From Bacteroidota bacterium (GTDB taxonomy: Bacteria > Bacteroidota > Bacteroidia > Chitinophagales > Chitinophagaceae): DNA of 64,000 nucleotides. The stretch spans positions 1 through 64,000 of the forward strand of contig JAEYRC010000393.1 of NCBI GenBank assembly GCA_023409675.1. The letters are read 5' to 3'. Shown one piece after another: positions 1 through 8,127 of the stretch; position 1 is the first letter of the stretch; each line of letters opens with the position of its first letter. The notes under the pieces were generated by a model. The model made no database searches. It had not been told where the DNA came from and worked only from the letters and a program-made list of their open reading frames with translations. Position numbers and translations under genes: made by a program.

Positions 1-435
1 TTCCAGGTTGGCCGGAAACGGGGCGACTGGTGGAAGTGGATAATTGATCCGCTGACCATTGATGCCGTATTGGTATATGCGCAGAAGGGAAGTGGACGCA
101 GAAGTAATCTTTATACTGATTATACCTTTGCTGTTCGGGATGGAGATAAACTCGTCACCTTTACCAAAGCATACTCAGGATTAACGGATAAAGAATTCGG
201 TCAGATTGATCATTTTATCAAGCGAAATTCGCTGGAGAAGTTTGGTCCGGTAAGAACAGTAAAACCGGAACTGGTTTTTGAGCTGGCTTTTGAAGGAATT
301 GCCGCCTCAAACCGCCATAAATCGGGTGTAGCCCTTCGGTTTCCCCGGATGCTGCGCTGGAGAAAGGATAAAACAGTGGAGGAGATCAATACGCTCGACG
401 ACCTGAAAAATATACTCGAACAATACACACGCTGA
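1..435 (+). CDS. ATP-dependent DNA ligase, C-terminal part (cut by window edge)
   Basis: The reading frame is open from base 1 and ends at TGA 433-435, so the gene starts before the window; 144 residues are visible. They match the C-terminal OB-fold region of ATP-dependent DNA ligases: a WKWIIDPLTIDAVLVYAQ stretch followed by GSGRRSNLYTDYTFAV and the late PELVFELAFEGIAAS and SGVALRFPR segments (the latter is ligase motif VI-like). The enzyme seals nicks in duplex DNA using ATP. In many bacteria this ligase type sits with an exonuclease and a helicase in a DNA-repair cluster, but those genes would lie outside this window. The N-terminal adenylation lysine cannot be seen. The family call is firm; the exact ligase subtype is inferred. 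Confidence 0.88.
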   Translation, partial: FQVGRKRGDWWKWIIDPLTIDAVLVYAQKGSGRRSNLYTDYTFAVRDGDKLVTFTKAYSGLTDKEFGQIDHFIKRNSLEKFGPVRTVKPELVFELAFEGIAASNRHKSGVALRFPRMLRWRKDKTVEEINTLDDLKNILEQYTR

Positions 436-464
436 GTATAAACTGCATACCTTAAAGCAAAATT

Positions 465-983
465 ATGGTTATGGGAAAATTTCAGGACTCCCTTGAAAAG
501 GGTAAGCATGCATTGCTTTTATCCATTGCCGGTAACTATACTGGCAGGATCCGGACCTGGTTCGAAAAAGATCAGCTTGCGGATGATTCCGCTATAGAAG
601 GTTCCTTCCGACCTGTGCTGGACGGCAGGTTCCTCGTTCATGAATACCAATACAGCTTTGAAGGCAAGGCTCAATCGGGAATTTCGTTGATGGGTTATGA
701 TTTGCAGCAGGAAAGCTGGCAAACAGCATGGGCAGATAGTTTTCATATGAGTACGGCTATCATGTTCTCTACAGGAAGCGAACAAGAGCACCCCATGGTG
801 CTGGGTGCTTATGGCGCCCCCGGCAGTACTGAACAATGGGGCTGGCGTACGGTGCTGGAACAACCCGACGGAAAATTGCGGATACAGCACTTTAATATTA
901 GCCCGGATGGAGCCGAAGCGCTTGCAGTGCAAATAGATTACGATCGAATATCTTCAAATTCGGATATTCATGCCCGTGACTAA
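465..983 (+). CDS. DUF1579 family protein
   Basis: 172 residues, starting at ATG 465 (a second in-frame ATG lies at 471), 29 bp after the ligase gene. The order of motifs fits DUF1579: an N-terminal GNYTGRIRTWFE segment, FRPVLDGRFLVHEYQYSFEGK, MGYDLQQESWQTAWADSFH, then a C-terminal WGWRTVLEQPDGKLRIQHFNI. These proteins form small lipocalin-like beta-barrels of unknown substrate. There is no signal peptide, so it is probably cytoplasmic. The short spacing suggests co-transcription with the ligase, but nothing in the sequence links the two functions. Confidence 0.75.
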   Translation: MVMGKFQDSLEKGKHALLLSIAGNYTGRIRTWFEKDQLADDSAIEGSFRPVLDGRFLVHEYQYSFEGKAQSGISLMGYDLQQESWQTAWADSFHMSTAIMFSTGSEQEHPMVLGAYGAPGSTEQWGWRTVLEQPDGKLRIQHFNISPDGAEALAVQIDYDRISSNSDIHARD

Positions 984-1030
984 TGCAATGGGACTTAATT
1001 ATATTACGGTAAAAATATAAATCAATCGAT

Positions 1031-1693
1031 ATGCAAAACATAAAAAAGGCATTGGTTATCGGCGCTACGGGTTTGGTAGGGAAGGCCCTTGTTATGGACC
1101 TGCTTGACGATCCTCACATTGAAAGGGTCGGCGTATTTGTGCGGCGGTCGATGAACATGAAGCATCCCAAACTGGATGAGCACCTTATCGATTTTGATCA
1201 TCCTGAAAGCTGGTCTGATCTGGTCAGGGGAGATGTATTGTTTTCAGCGCTTGGAACCACCCTGAAGAAAGCGGGCAGCAAGCAGAAACAATATACGATT
1301 GATTATACCTATCAGTATTCTTTTGCCCGGGCTGCTGCGCAACAGGGCGTAGCGCAATACATCCTGGTATCTTCATCCGGTGCCAATGAAAAATCTATGA
1401 TATTTTATTCCCGGATGAAAGGTGAACTGGAACGCGATATTAAAAAACTACCGTTCTCATCAACGGTGATCCTTCAACCTTCCCTGCTCATTGGCCCGCG
1501 GGAAGAGGAGCGTGCGGGAGAAAAGGCGGGGTATAAAGTATTGAAATTCCTCAATGCTGCCGGATTGTTCAAAAAATACCGGCCCATAGAGGGTTATCAG
1601 GTAGCGCGAGCCATGAAACTCGCGGCCCTGGACCCCCGGCCGGGAATCCGGGTTTATACACTGGATGAAATCTTCAGGCTTGCCGGGGATTGA
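1031..1693 (+). CDS. Atypical SDR, NAD(P)-binding protein (HTATIP2/TIP30-like)
   Basis: 220 residues with an N-terminal Rossmann nucleotide-binding loop (VIGATGLVGKALV, about residues 9-21), a DVLFSALGTTLKKAGS segment and a later YILVSSSGAN...FYSRMKGELERDI stretch containing a Tyr-x3-Lys-like pair (YSRMK). This is the layout of the small atypical SDR group that includes HTATIP2 and bacterial oxidoreductase-like proteins. The substrate is unknown and the protein is soluble. It stands alone, 47 bp after the DUF1579 gene and 123 bp before the broken permease gene. Confidence 0.78.
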   Translation: MQNIKKALVIGATGLVGKALVMDLLDDPHIERVGVFVRRSMNMKHPKLDEHLIDFDHPESWSDLVRGDVLFSALGTTLKKAGSKQKQYTIDYTYQYSFARAAAQQGVAQYILVSSSGANEKSMIFYSRMKGELERDIKKLPFSSTVILQPSLLIGPREEERAGEKAGYKVLKFLNAAGLFKKYRPIEGYQVARAMKLAALDPRPGIRVYTLDEIFRLAGD

Positions 1694-1816
1694 TCCTTGC
1701 GGATTAATGTTGTTGATTCCCCGGTACAAACGCGTAAAGTTCCCTATGGGCTATCGCAGGAAGTTTATACATTAGTAATTGTATAAGATTTTGCATCCGG
1801 TTAAAAACTATCGGTC

Positions 1817-2905
1817 ATGAATTTTCTGCTGACGCGCTTTAATCAATTGTTACTGCTGCTTGTATTACTCACCCTGGTATTGTATTATGGTCAGCCCTTT
1901 CTGATTCCACTTTTCTTTGGTATGCTGCTGGCCATGTTAATGGCGCCGGTATGCCGCTTTCTGGATAACAAAGGTTTCAGAAGGGCGCTATCCTGCACCT
2001 GTTGTATAATCATCCTGATTATTGCCATTGGGGGACTTATCGCTATTGTGGTCGCTCAGATCAATGAATTCAGCGCTGATATGGAAATGATTCGGGCAAA
2101 GGCAACAGCGTTATGGCAAGATATTCAGCGTTATGTTGATGATAAACTGCACCTTGATCCGGCACAACAGGATGCCATCATCAAAGAACAGTCGAATCAA
2201 ATGCGGAACTCCTCTTTCATTGATCCCCTCGCTATTTTGGGAAATCTTGCCGGTGTTATTGGCGGAATCTCCATTACCCTTGTGTTTACCTTTCTGATGT
2301 TGTACCACAAAGAAAAATAAGAGCAGTTCTTTCTGAAATTATTCAAGGGCCAGGATCAGGATGAAGTGCATACCGTTCTTGAGCAGGTTACCCATGTAGC
2401 CCAACAGTACCTGACCGGAAGGGCAATATCCATGCTCTTCCTCTTCATCTTATATACTATAGCCTTATTGATCATCGGAATTAAAAACGCTTTACTGCTT
2501 TCTGCCATTGCGGCCATTCTAACCATAATCCCTTACCTGGGGCCGGTGCTGGGTGGCTTATTTCCCTTCATGACCGCGATTGTTACCGAGGATTCACTTC
2601 AGCCAGCTATCTGGGTAGCTGTTGCCATAATCCTTATACAAGCCGTCGATAACTATTTTGTTGAACCGGTAGTAATTGGGGGTGAAGTACAACTGTCGGC
2701 ACTGGCCACTATTGCTTCCATTCTTGCCGGAGGGTTGATCTGGGGTATTTCCGGAATGATCTTATTTATCCCGATGGTGAGTATTGCTAAAATCATCTTT
2801 GATCATGTACGTTCCCTGAAACCCTATGGTTTTCTTATTGGTGATCAGGGTAAAAGCCCTTCCGATTCCATTCGGAAATGGTTCAGGAAAAAACAGGATA
2901 AGTAA
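1817..2905 (+). pseudogene. AI-2E family transporter gene interrupted by an in-frame TAA
   Basis: Two open stretches, 1817-2320 and 2321-2905, lie in the same frame and together make one AI-2E family (PerM-like) permease of 361 readable residues, the usual length. The first part ends with hydrophobic segments and LYHKEK, then TAA at 2318-2320. Reading continues straight on as EQFFLKLFKGQDQDEV and the conserved QQYLTGRAISMLFLF, LTIIPYLGPVLGG and VDNYFVEPVVIGG motifs. No indel is needed to join the halves. A separate start for the second half is possible (GTG 2366, ATG 2432), but it would lack the N-terminal helices. Either the gene is inactivated by a single nonsense change, or the base is a sequencing error, or the stop is read through. 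Family members export small molecules or ions; some are linked to Na+/H+ exchange. Confidence 0.85.
2318..2320 (+). other. Premature in-frame stop codon (TAA)
   Basis: The TAA separates LYHKEK from EQFFLKLF within one uninterrupted frame of the AI-2E gene. A single T-to-A change from TTA (Leu) would produce it, which makes a point mutation the simplest explanation. Confidence 0.85.
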
Positions 2906-2997
2906 CTGGTAAGCCGAAATTGGCGGGTAATTTCCTGAACAGCATTTAGGGATGGAATGTTTTTTTCTGCCGGATACCTGTACCAACAGCAGGCAGT

Positions 2998-4596
2998 ATG
3001 AATCAAGTACAGCATCCGTGGTGGAAGGAGGAGATCATTTACCAGATCTATCCGCGGTCATTTCAGGACAGTAATGATGATGGAACCGGCGACCTGCAGG
3101 GTATTCTGCAGCGACTCGAACATGTAAAATCGTTGGGGGTTAATGCCATCTGGATCTCACCGATTTTCGAATCTCCGATGAAGGATTTCGGCTATGATAT
3201 CTCCGACTATCGTGCTATACATCCCTTATTTGGCACGATGGAAGATTTTGACGCCCTGTTGCATAAGGTACACCAATTGGGGATGAAACTGATCCTTGAC
3301 CTGGTGCCCAATCATACTTCCGATCAGCATCCCTGGTTTAAAGAATCCCGGGCTTCGCGTGATAATCCAAAGCGCGACTGGTATTTATGGCATGATGCCA
3401 GAGAAGACGGGTCGCCACCCAACAACTGGTTAAGTGTTTTTGGCGGTCCGGCCTGGACCTGGGACGAAGCAACGGGTCAATATTATTATCACGCTTTCCT
3501 AAAAGAGCAGCCTGATCTGAATTGGCGCAATCCCGAGGTACAGGAAGCGATTTTTGAAGTCATGCGTTATTGGTTTGATAAAGGAATAGATGGTTTCAGG
3601 GTAGATGTCATGTGGCACCTGATCAAGGATAAATTATGGCGTGATAACCCTGTCAATCCGGATTATGATCCATTAAAACTGGAGTTCAGAAAGCTGCTGC
3701 CAGTTTATAGCACCGATCAGCCCGAAGTACATGCGATCGTTGAAAAAATGCGTACCCTGGCAGATTCTTATGGCGATAAACTGATCATTGGTGAAATCTA
3801 TCTTCCTATTGAAAGACTTGTACTTTATTATGGTACCGATAACCAGGGTGCTCACCTTCCATTCAATTTCCAACTCATATCCCTTCCATGGGATGCACAG
3901 CAACTGGCTATAGCCATCGATCAGTATGAGGCTATGCTGCCGGAGAAAGGCTGGCCTAACTGGGTGCTGAGCAATCATGATAAAAAGCGCATAGCCAGCA
4001 GGGTGGGACAGCAACAGGCGCGGGTCGCGGCTATGATGCTGCTGACACTCCGGGGCACACCAACAATATATTATGGCGATGAAATAGGGATGATGGATGT
4101 GCCGGTTCCTGAATCTGGTATCCGCGATCCGCAGGGCTTACATAAAGGAGCCCGCCACCTAACCCGTGACCCACAACGGTCGCCAATGCAATGGAATGAT
4201 GAAACTGCCTCTGCCGGCTTTAGCAAGGCAACACCCTGGCTGCCGGTTGCAGCGAACTACAAGCGGGTAAATGTTGCCCGGCAGTCGCAGGATGATTTTT
4301 CAATATTAACGCTCTACCGCCGGCTCATAGCGCTCCGGCAGCGTGAACCGGCGCTTAAGATCGGGGCATACCATCCGGTTTATTCCGATCATCAGTTGCT
4401 TTCCTATAAACGGCACCATGCCGATACCAGCTTTTTGATTGTACTCAATTTAACCCATGCGACAGCCTATTTTGAAATGCCGGAAAATCTGAAAGGACGC
4501 ATCGAACTTTCCACACATCCTGAGCTGGAAGGCGGAATCGTCAGCGGCACGATTTCTTTAGGGGGAGATGAAGGACTGTTGATCCGTTTAGAATAA
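2998..4596 (+). CDS. GH13 alpha-glucosidase / oligo-1,6-glucosidase-like enzyme
   Basis: 532 residues without a signal peptide, so a cytoplasmic enzyme. It opens with WWKEEIIYQIYPRSFQDSNDDGTGDL, the standard start of the oligo-1,6-glucosidase/alpha-glucosidase branch of GH13, and the length fits. All catalytic regions are visible: DLVPNHTSDQHPWF (about 101-114), GFRVDV with nucleophile Asp203, IIGEIYLP with acid/base Glu266, and SNHD with Asp328. It should hydrolyse terminal alpha-1,4 or alpha-1,6 glucosides such as maltose, isomaltose or malto-oligosaccharides; exact specificity cannot be read by eye. The next gene starts 13 bp downstream, so the two GH13 genes are almost certainly one operon. 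A 15-kDa C-terminal beta-domain is present. Confidence 0.9.
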   Translation: MNQVQHPWWKEEIIYQIYPRSFQDSNDDGTGDLQGILQRLEHVKSLGVNAIWISPIFESPMKDFGYDISDYRAIHPLFGTMEDFDALLHKVHQLGMKLILDLVPNHTSDQHPWFKESRASRDNPKRDWYLWHDAREDGSPPNNWLSVFGGPAWTWDEATGQYYYHAFLKEQPDLNWRNPEVQEAIFEVMRYWFDKGIDGFRVDVMWHLIKDKLWRDNPVNPDYDPLKLEFRKLLPVYSTDQPEVHAIVEKMRTLADSYGDKLIIGEIYLPIERLVLYYGTDNQGAHLPFNFQLISLPWDAQQLAIAIDQYEAMLPEKGWPNWVLSNHDKKRIASRVGQQQARVAAMMLLTLRGTPTIYYGDEIGMMDVPVPESGIRDPQGLHKGARHLTRDPQRSPMQWNDETASAGFSKATPWLPVAANYKRVNVARQSQDDFSILTLYRRLIALRQREPALKIGAYHPVYSDHQLLSYKRHHADTSFLIVLNLTHATAYFEMPENLKGRIELSTHPELEGGIVSGTISLGGDEGLLIRLE

Positions 4597-4608
4597 AATT
4601 ATACAAAC

Positions 4609-6237
4609 ATGCATAAATACTGGTATAAGGAAGCGGTCATCTATTCGATGGATATCCGGAGTTTTAAAGACAGTGATGGTGATGGACTGGGGGATCTGAG
4701 AGGGATGATTGAGCATTTTAATTACTTCGTTGAACTGGGCGTTAACTGCATCTGGATACTACCTTTCTATGCCTCCGAAGGAAAGGATTTTGGTTATGAT
4801 ATCAAAGGTTATATGGAGGTTGACCCAAAACTGGGAACACTTGATGATTTTCGTGAACTGATGGAGCTGGCAAAAAAGCACGATATTAAGATTCTGCTCG
4901 ACCTGGTCGTTAATCATACGTCCATTAAACATCCCTGGTTCATGGAAGCCCGTCAGCATAAAGATTCTCCATATTACGATTACTACATCTGGGCAAAAGA
5001 ACGCCCGGAAAATCATGCGGAAGATGTGATATTTGAACAGGTTGAAGACAGCAACTGGGAATATGACGAAGTCGCCGGAGAATATTATTACCATACTTTT
5101 TATCATTTCCAGGCCGACCTGAACATTCCAAATCCGGAAGTCCAGAAGGAGATCCGCGAGATTATTGAATTCTGGATGAAATTCGGCATTGCTGGTTTCC
5201 GGATGGATGCTGTTCCGCACCTGGTGCGAAAGAAGGGGGTAGACAAAGATCTCGATGATTCTTTTGAGGTGCTGGATTCCTTCAAAAAAATTGTTACTTC
5301 CTATCACCCCGATGGCACACTGGTGGGTGAAGCAGATGTTGAACCTGAAGAATACCTCGATTATTTCGAAGGCCGCAGGATCGATGGGATTTTCAACTTC
5401 TATTTCAATAATTTTTTCTTCTATTCACTGGCTACCAATGATCCACAACCGCTGATAAAAGCATTTAAGCGACTGCCCGATACCCATGAAAGCGAATGCT
5501 ACCTGAACTTTATCCGCAATCATGATGAGCTCGACCTGGGAAGGCTTTCTGATGAAGAGCGGGAAACGGTGTATAAAAAATATGCACCGGAAGAAGATAT
5601 GAAGATCTATGGCCGGGGTATACGGCGGCGGCTCCCTCCAATGGTAGGCAATGATAAGCGAATTCTTGAATTCTGCTACAGCGTGCTGTTATCCTTTCCC
5701 GGCACACCTGTTCTGCGATATGGCCAGGAAATCGGTATGGGCGATGACCTCAGCCTGAAAGAGCGCAACAGTGTGCGTACCGCCATGCAATGGAACAGCG
5801 GAAAAAATGGTGGATTTTCCGATGCGGATTCCACGGATGACATGTGGCCGGTTATCCGTAGTGGTGAGTACGGTTTCCAGCAGGTGAATGTGGAAAATCA
5901 ATTGAAGGATAAGGAAAGTCTGCTCAATGCCCTCAAAGAAATGATCCGCATCCGTAAAGGTAATCCTGCACTCAGCCATGGTCCTTTTGAAGTGGTTGAA
6001 ACCGGTAACCCGGTCGTAATGGCACATATCTGCCGCTTCGAAAACGATACCGTTCTTGCCCTGCATAACTTTTCTGAAAAAGAGGAGGAACTGACCATAC
6101 CTGAAGACGCGCTGAAAAATGTAGCACTAACGCCAACGTTTAGCCGCCGTATGATTAGCATGAATGGTTCGGAAGAGCGGCGTATAACGCTCGGACCATA
6201 TGGATTTGCCTGGTTCTGCACGGAGGGCATCTCCTGA
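4609..6237 (+). CDS. GH13 trehalose-synthase-like (maltose alpha-D-glucosyltransferase) enzyme
   Basis: 542 residues, cytoplasmic. The start (YWYKEAVIYSMDIRSFKDSDGDGLGDL) and the segments FIRNHDELDLGRLSDEERE, GIRRRLPPMVGNDKR, LLSFPGTPVLRYGQEIGMGD and RTAMQWNSGKNGGFS are characteristic of trehalose synthases, which interconvert maltose and trehalose. Catalytic residues are intact: Asp200 (GFRMDA), Glu241 (LVGEADV), Asp306 (RNHDELD). There is no fused maltokinase domain. It lies 13 bp after an alpha-glucosidase-like gene; together they could make and recycle trehalose or maltose. Some Bacteroidota homologues carry only the name alpha-amylase family, so the precise reaction is inferred. Confidence 0.85.
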   Translation: MHKYWYKEAVIYSMDIRSFKDSDGDGLGDLRGMIEHFNYFVELGVNCIWILPFYASEGKDFGYDIKGYMEVDPKLGTLDDFRELMELAKKHDIKILLDLVVNHTSIKHPWFMEARQHKDSPYYDYYIWAKERPENHAEDVIFEQVEDSNWEYDEVAGEYYYHTFYHFQADLNIPNPEVQKEIREIIEFWMKFGIAGFRMDAVPHLVRKKGVDKDLDDSFEVLDSFKKIVTSYHPDGTLVGEADVEPEEYLDYFEGRRIDGIFNFYFNNFFFYSLATNDPQPLIKAFKRLPDTHESECYLNFIRNHDELDLGRLSDEERETVYKKYAPEEDMKIYGRGIRRRLPPMVGNDKRILEFCYSVLLSFPGTPVLRYGQEIGMGDDLSLKERNSVRTAMQWNSGKNGGFSDADSTDDMWPVIRSGEYGFQQVNVENQLKDKESLLNALKEMIRIRKGNPALSHGPFEVVETGNPVVMAHICRFENDTVLALHNFSEKEEELTIPEDALKNVALTPTFSRRMISMNGSEERRITLGPYGFAWFCTEGIS

Positions 6238-6256
6238 GCATATTAAAATACTGAAT

Positions 6257-7021
6257 ATGCAGCCTAAGCTGAAATCCGAAAGAAAAAAACTATTATCGGC
6301 TATCAGTGCATTGCTGGAAGGCCCCATGATATTCCTGGGCTTTGTTTGGCTGGTGCTCATTGTTATTGACCTGCTGCATGGCCTTCCACCGCTACTTGAA
6401 ATTGCCAGCCTGATCATCTGGGGTATTTTCATCGTAGATTTTCTGGTAAAATTTATCCTGGCCCCTGAGAAGATCAGGTTTTTAAAAAGCAATATTCTTA
6501 CAGCAGTATCACTCATCATTCCTGCCTTTCGGGTATTCAGGCTGGTAAGGGTATTGCGTTTATTGCGCGGCGTTAGACTTGTGCGGCTGATGTCATCCTT
6601 AAACCGGAGCATGAAGAGCCTCAGCGCCTCTATGGGAAGAAGAGGTTTCGGGTACGTGGTGCTGCTGATCATGCTATTTACCTTCGGTGGCGCTGCCGGC
6701 ATGTATGCGATAGAACGGAATAATCCAGGTTTTGAAAGCTATGGCATGGCTTTATGGTGGACTGCCATGCGAATCATTACCGCGGGCAGCGACTTCTGGC
6801 CTGCCACCACCGAAGGCCGCGTACTGGCATTTATTTTATCTCTTTTTGGTTATGCGATATTCGGATATGTAACCGCAACACTGGCCACCTTCTTTATCGG
6901 CCGCGACGCGGAAGAACATAACGCACCGGTTGCCGGATCCAAAGAACTGGAAGAAGTGAAAAAGCTGGTGATCAGCTTAACTGAAAAGGTGGAAGATCTG
7001 CAGCGCAAAGCGGATCAATAG
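6257..7021 (+). CDS. Voltage-gated-type ion channel with a non-canonical pore
   Basis: 254 residues from ATG 6257; a frame-compatible upstream start would overlap the previous gene and is not needed. Several hydrophobic helices are followed by an arginine-rich S4-like voltage sensor (about residues 92-110, Arg at roughly every third position: FRVFRLVRVLRLLRGVRLVR). A pore region at about 168-190 reads WWTAMRIITAGSDFWPATTE, then a last helix and a C-terminal coiled-coil-like tail. The usual potassium filter TVGYG is absent and GSDFWP stands in its place, so ion selectivity cannot be assumed. The family is annotated as ion transporter. It follows the GH13 pair by 19 bp and may be in the same operon. 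Confidence 0.82.
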   Translation: MQPKLKSERKKLLSAISALLEGPMIFLGFVWLVLIVIDLLHGLPPLLEIASLIIWGIFIVDFLVKFILAPEKIRFLKSNILTAVSLIIPAFRVFRLVRVLRLLRGVRLVRLMSSLNRSMKSLSASMGRRGFGYVVLLIMLFTFGGAAGMYAIERNNPGFESYGMALWWTAMRIITAGSDFWPATTEGRVLAFILSLFGYAIFGYVTATLATFFIGRDAEEHNAPVAGSKELEEVKKLVISLTEKVEDLQRKADQ

Positions 7022-7114
7022 GCTTTCAACTCTTTTTGCACATTGATGCATTTATATAGATTAAACAGTTTTATTTCCTGTCAAACTATCCGCGGGACCA
7101 CCATTCCGCCCTGT

Positions 7115-7128
7115 GTGATGTTTGTTAC
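7115..7128. promoter_or_regulatory. Putative operator, palindrome GTRAY-N4-GTTAC, site 1
   Basis: GTGAT-GTTT-GTTAC lies 50 bp upstream of the TauE/SafE start. The same arrangement recurs at 8049-8062 and, in reverse orientation, at 11203-11216, each upstream of a sulfur-island transcription unit. Dyad symmetry with a 4-bp centre resembles sites of Crp/Fnr-family regulators; the regulator is not identified. Confidence 0.45.
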
Positions 7129-7178
7129 CTTTCCGTAAAATGAGAAATGGCATCTTTGTGCCGTAAAACTCATAATAC

Positions 7179-7997
7179 ATGGAAATTCTTGGTTATATGC
7201 TTGCCGGTTTAGTCGGGATTTCACTCGGATTGATCGGCAGTGGTGGGTCCATTCTCACTGTTCCTATTCTGGTGTATGTAATGGGAATCGATCCGGTTAT
7301 AGCCACTGCCTATTCACTCTTCATTGTTGGGGCCACCTCTCTTGTAGGTGGGGTACAGAATGCCTTCCATAAAAATGTAGATTTCAAAACCGTACTCATC
7401 TTTGGTTTGCCATCGATAGCGGCAGTATATGCCACGCGAAAATGGCTGATGCCCATCATTCCGCAGGAGATTTTTTCGGTTGGAGATTTTGTGGTTACCA
7501 AACCCATAGCGCTGATGGTATTGTTTGCTGTAGTGATGGTGTTTGCATCCCTTAGTATGATTCGTCCTTCAAAGAAATCGGAGGACAGCGTAGAAAAGGT
7601 CGTATTGAACTATAATTATCCCATGATCCTGCTTGAAGGAACCGTGGTGGGCATTCTTACCGGGCTGGTAGGTGCCGGTGGCGGATTTCTAATCATACCC
7701 GCACTGGTCATATTTGCACGGATGCCGATGAAGCTGGCGGTGGGAACCTCTCTGTTCATTATTGCTGCTAAATCATTGATCGGTTTTACAGGCGATCTGC
7801 AGGGTGATCAGTTGATCAACTGGTCGCTGCTGGGCGCATTCACCGCTTTTGCTATAATTGGTATTTTTGCAGGCATATTACTATCCCGTAAAATACCCGG
7901 TGACAAACTGAAAAAAGCCTTTGGATGGTTTGTGTTGATAATGGGTATCTATATTTTCATTAACGAATTGTTTCTTTCAGGAGGCGGAGGGCATTAG
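7179..7997 (+). CDS. TauE/SafE family sulfite/organosulfonate exporter-like permease
   Basis: 272 residues, about eight hydrophobic helices, with the two internally repeated glycine-rich motifs of the family: GLIGSGGSILTVPILVY near residue 18 and GLVGAGGGFLIIPALVIF near residue 165. TauE/SafE proteins move sulfite, sulfoacetate or related anions across the inner membrane. The neighbouring genes (MBL-rhodanese, rhodanese, YeeE/YedE, TsdA-like cytochrome) support a sulfur-compound substrate here. It is the first gene of the sulfur island and has putative operator site 1 just upstream. Confidence 0.88.
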   Translation: MEILGYMLAGLVGISLGLIGSGGSILTVPILVYVMGIDPVIATAYSLFIVGATSLVGGVQNAFHKNVDFKTVLIFGLPSIAAVYATRKWLMPIIPQEIFSVGDFVVTKPIALMVLFAVVMVFASLSMIRPSKKSEDSVEKVVLNYNYPMILLEGTVVGILTGLVGAGGGFLIIPALVIFARMPMKLAVGTSLFIIAAKSLIGFTGDLQGDQLINWSLLGAFTAFAIIGIFAGILLSRKIPGDKLKKAFGWFVLIMGIYIFINELFLSGGGGH

Positions 7998-8048
7998 GTT
8001 GTAATGGTCAACAGCAATACCGAAAGCTAATTAAAATCATTCTCCTCT

Positions 8049-8062
8049 GTAACCAAAGTTAC
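8049..8062. promoter_or_regulatory. Putative operator, palindrome GTRAY-N4-GTTAC, site 2
   Basis: GTAAC-CAAA-GTTAC is a perfect 5-bp inverted repeat located 65 bp upstream of the MBL-rhodanese start. It is the best copy of the three sites found in this island. Confidence 0.5.
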
Positions 8063-8127
8063 CATCAGCAGAATAAATAAAACAGACATTTGTATAAACG
8101 TTCTAAACACTACTTAAAACAATAATT

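Noticed and set aside
2366..2905. Second half of the AI-2E gene as an independent short transporter
   Set aside because: It begins inside a conserved domain in the same frame as the first half and lacks the N-terminal helices, so a broken single gene is simpler.
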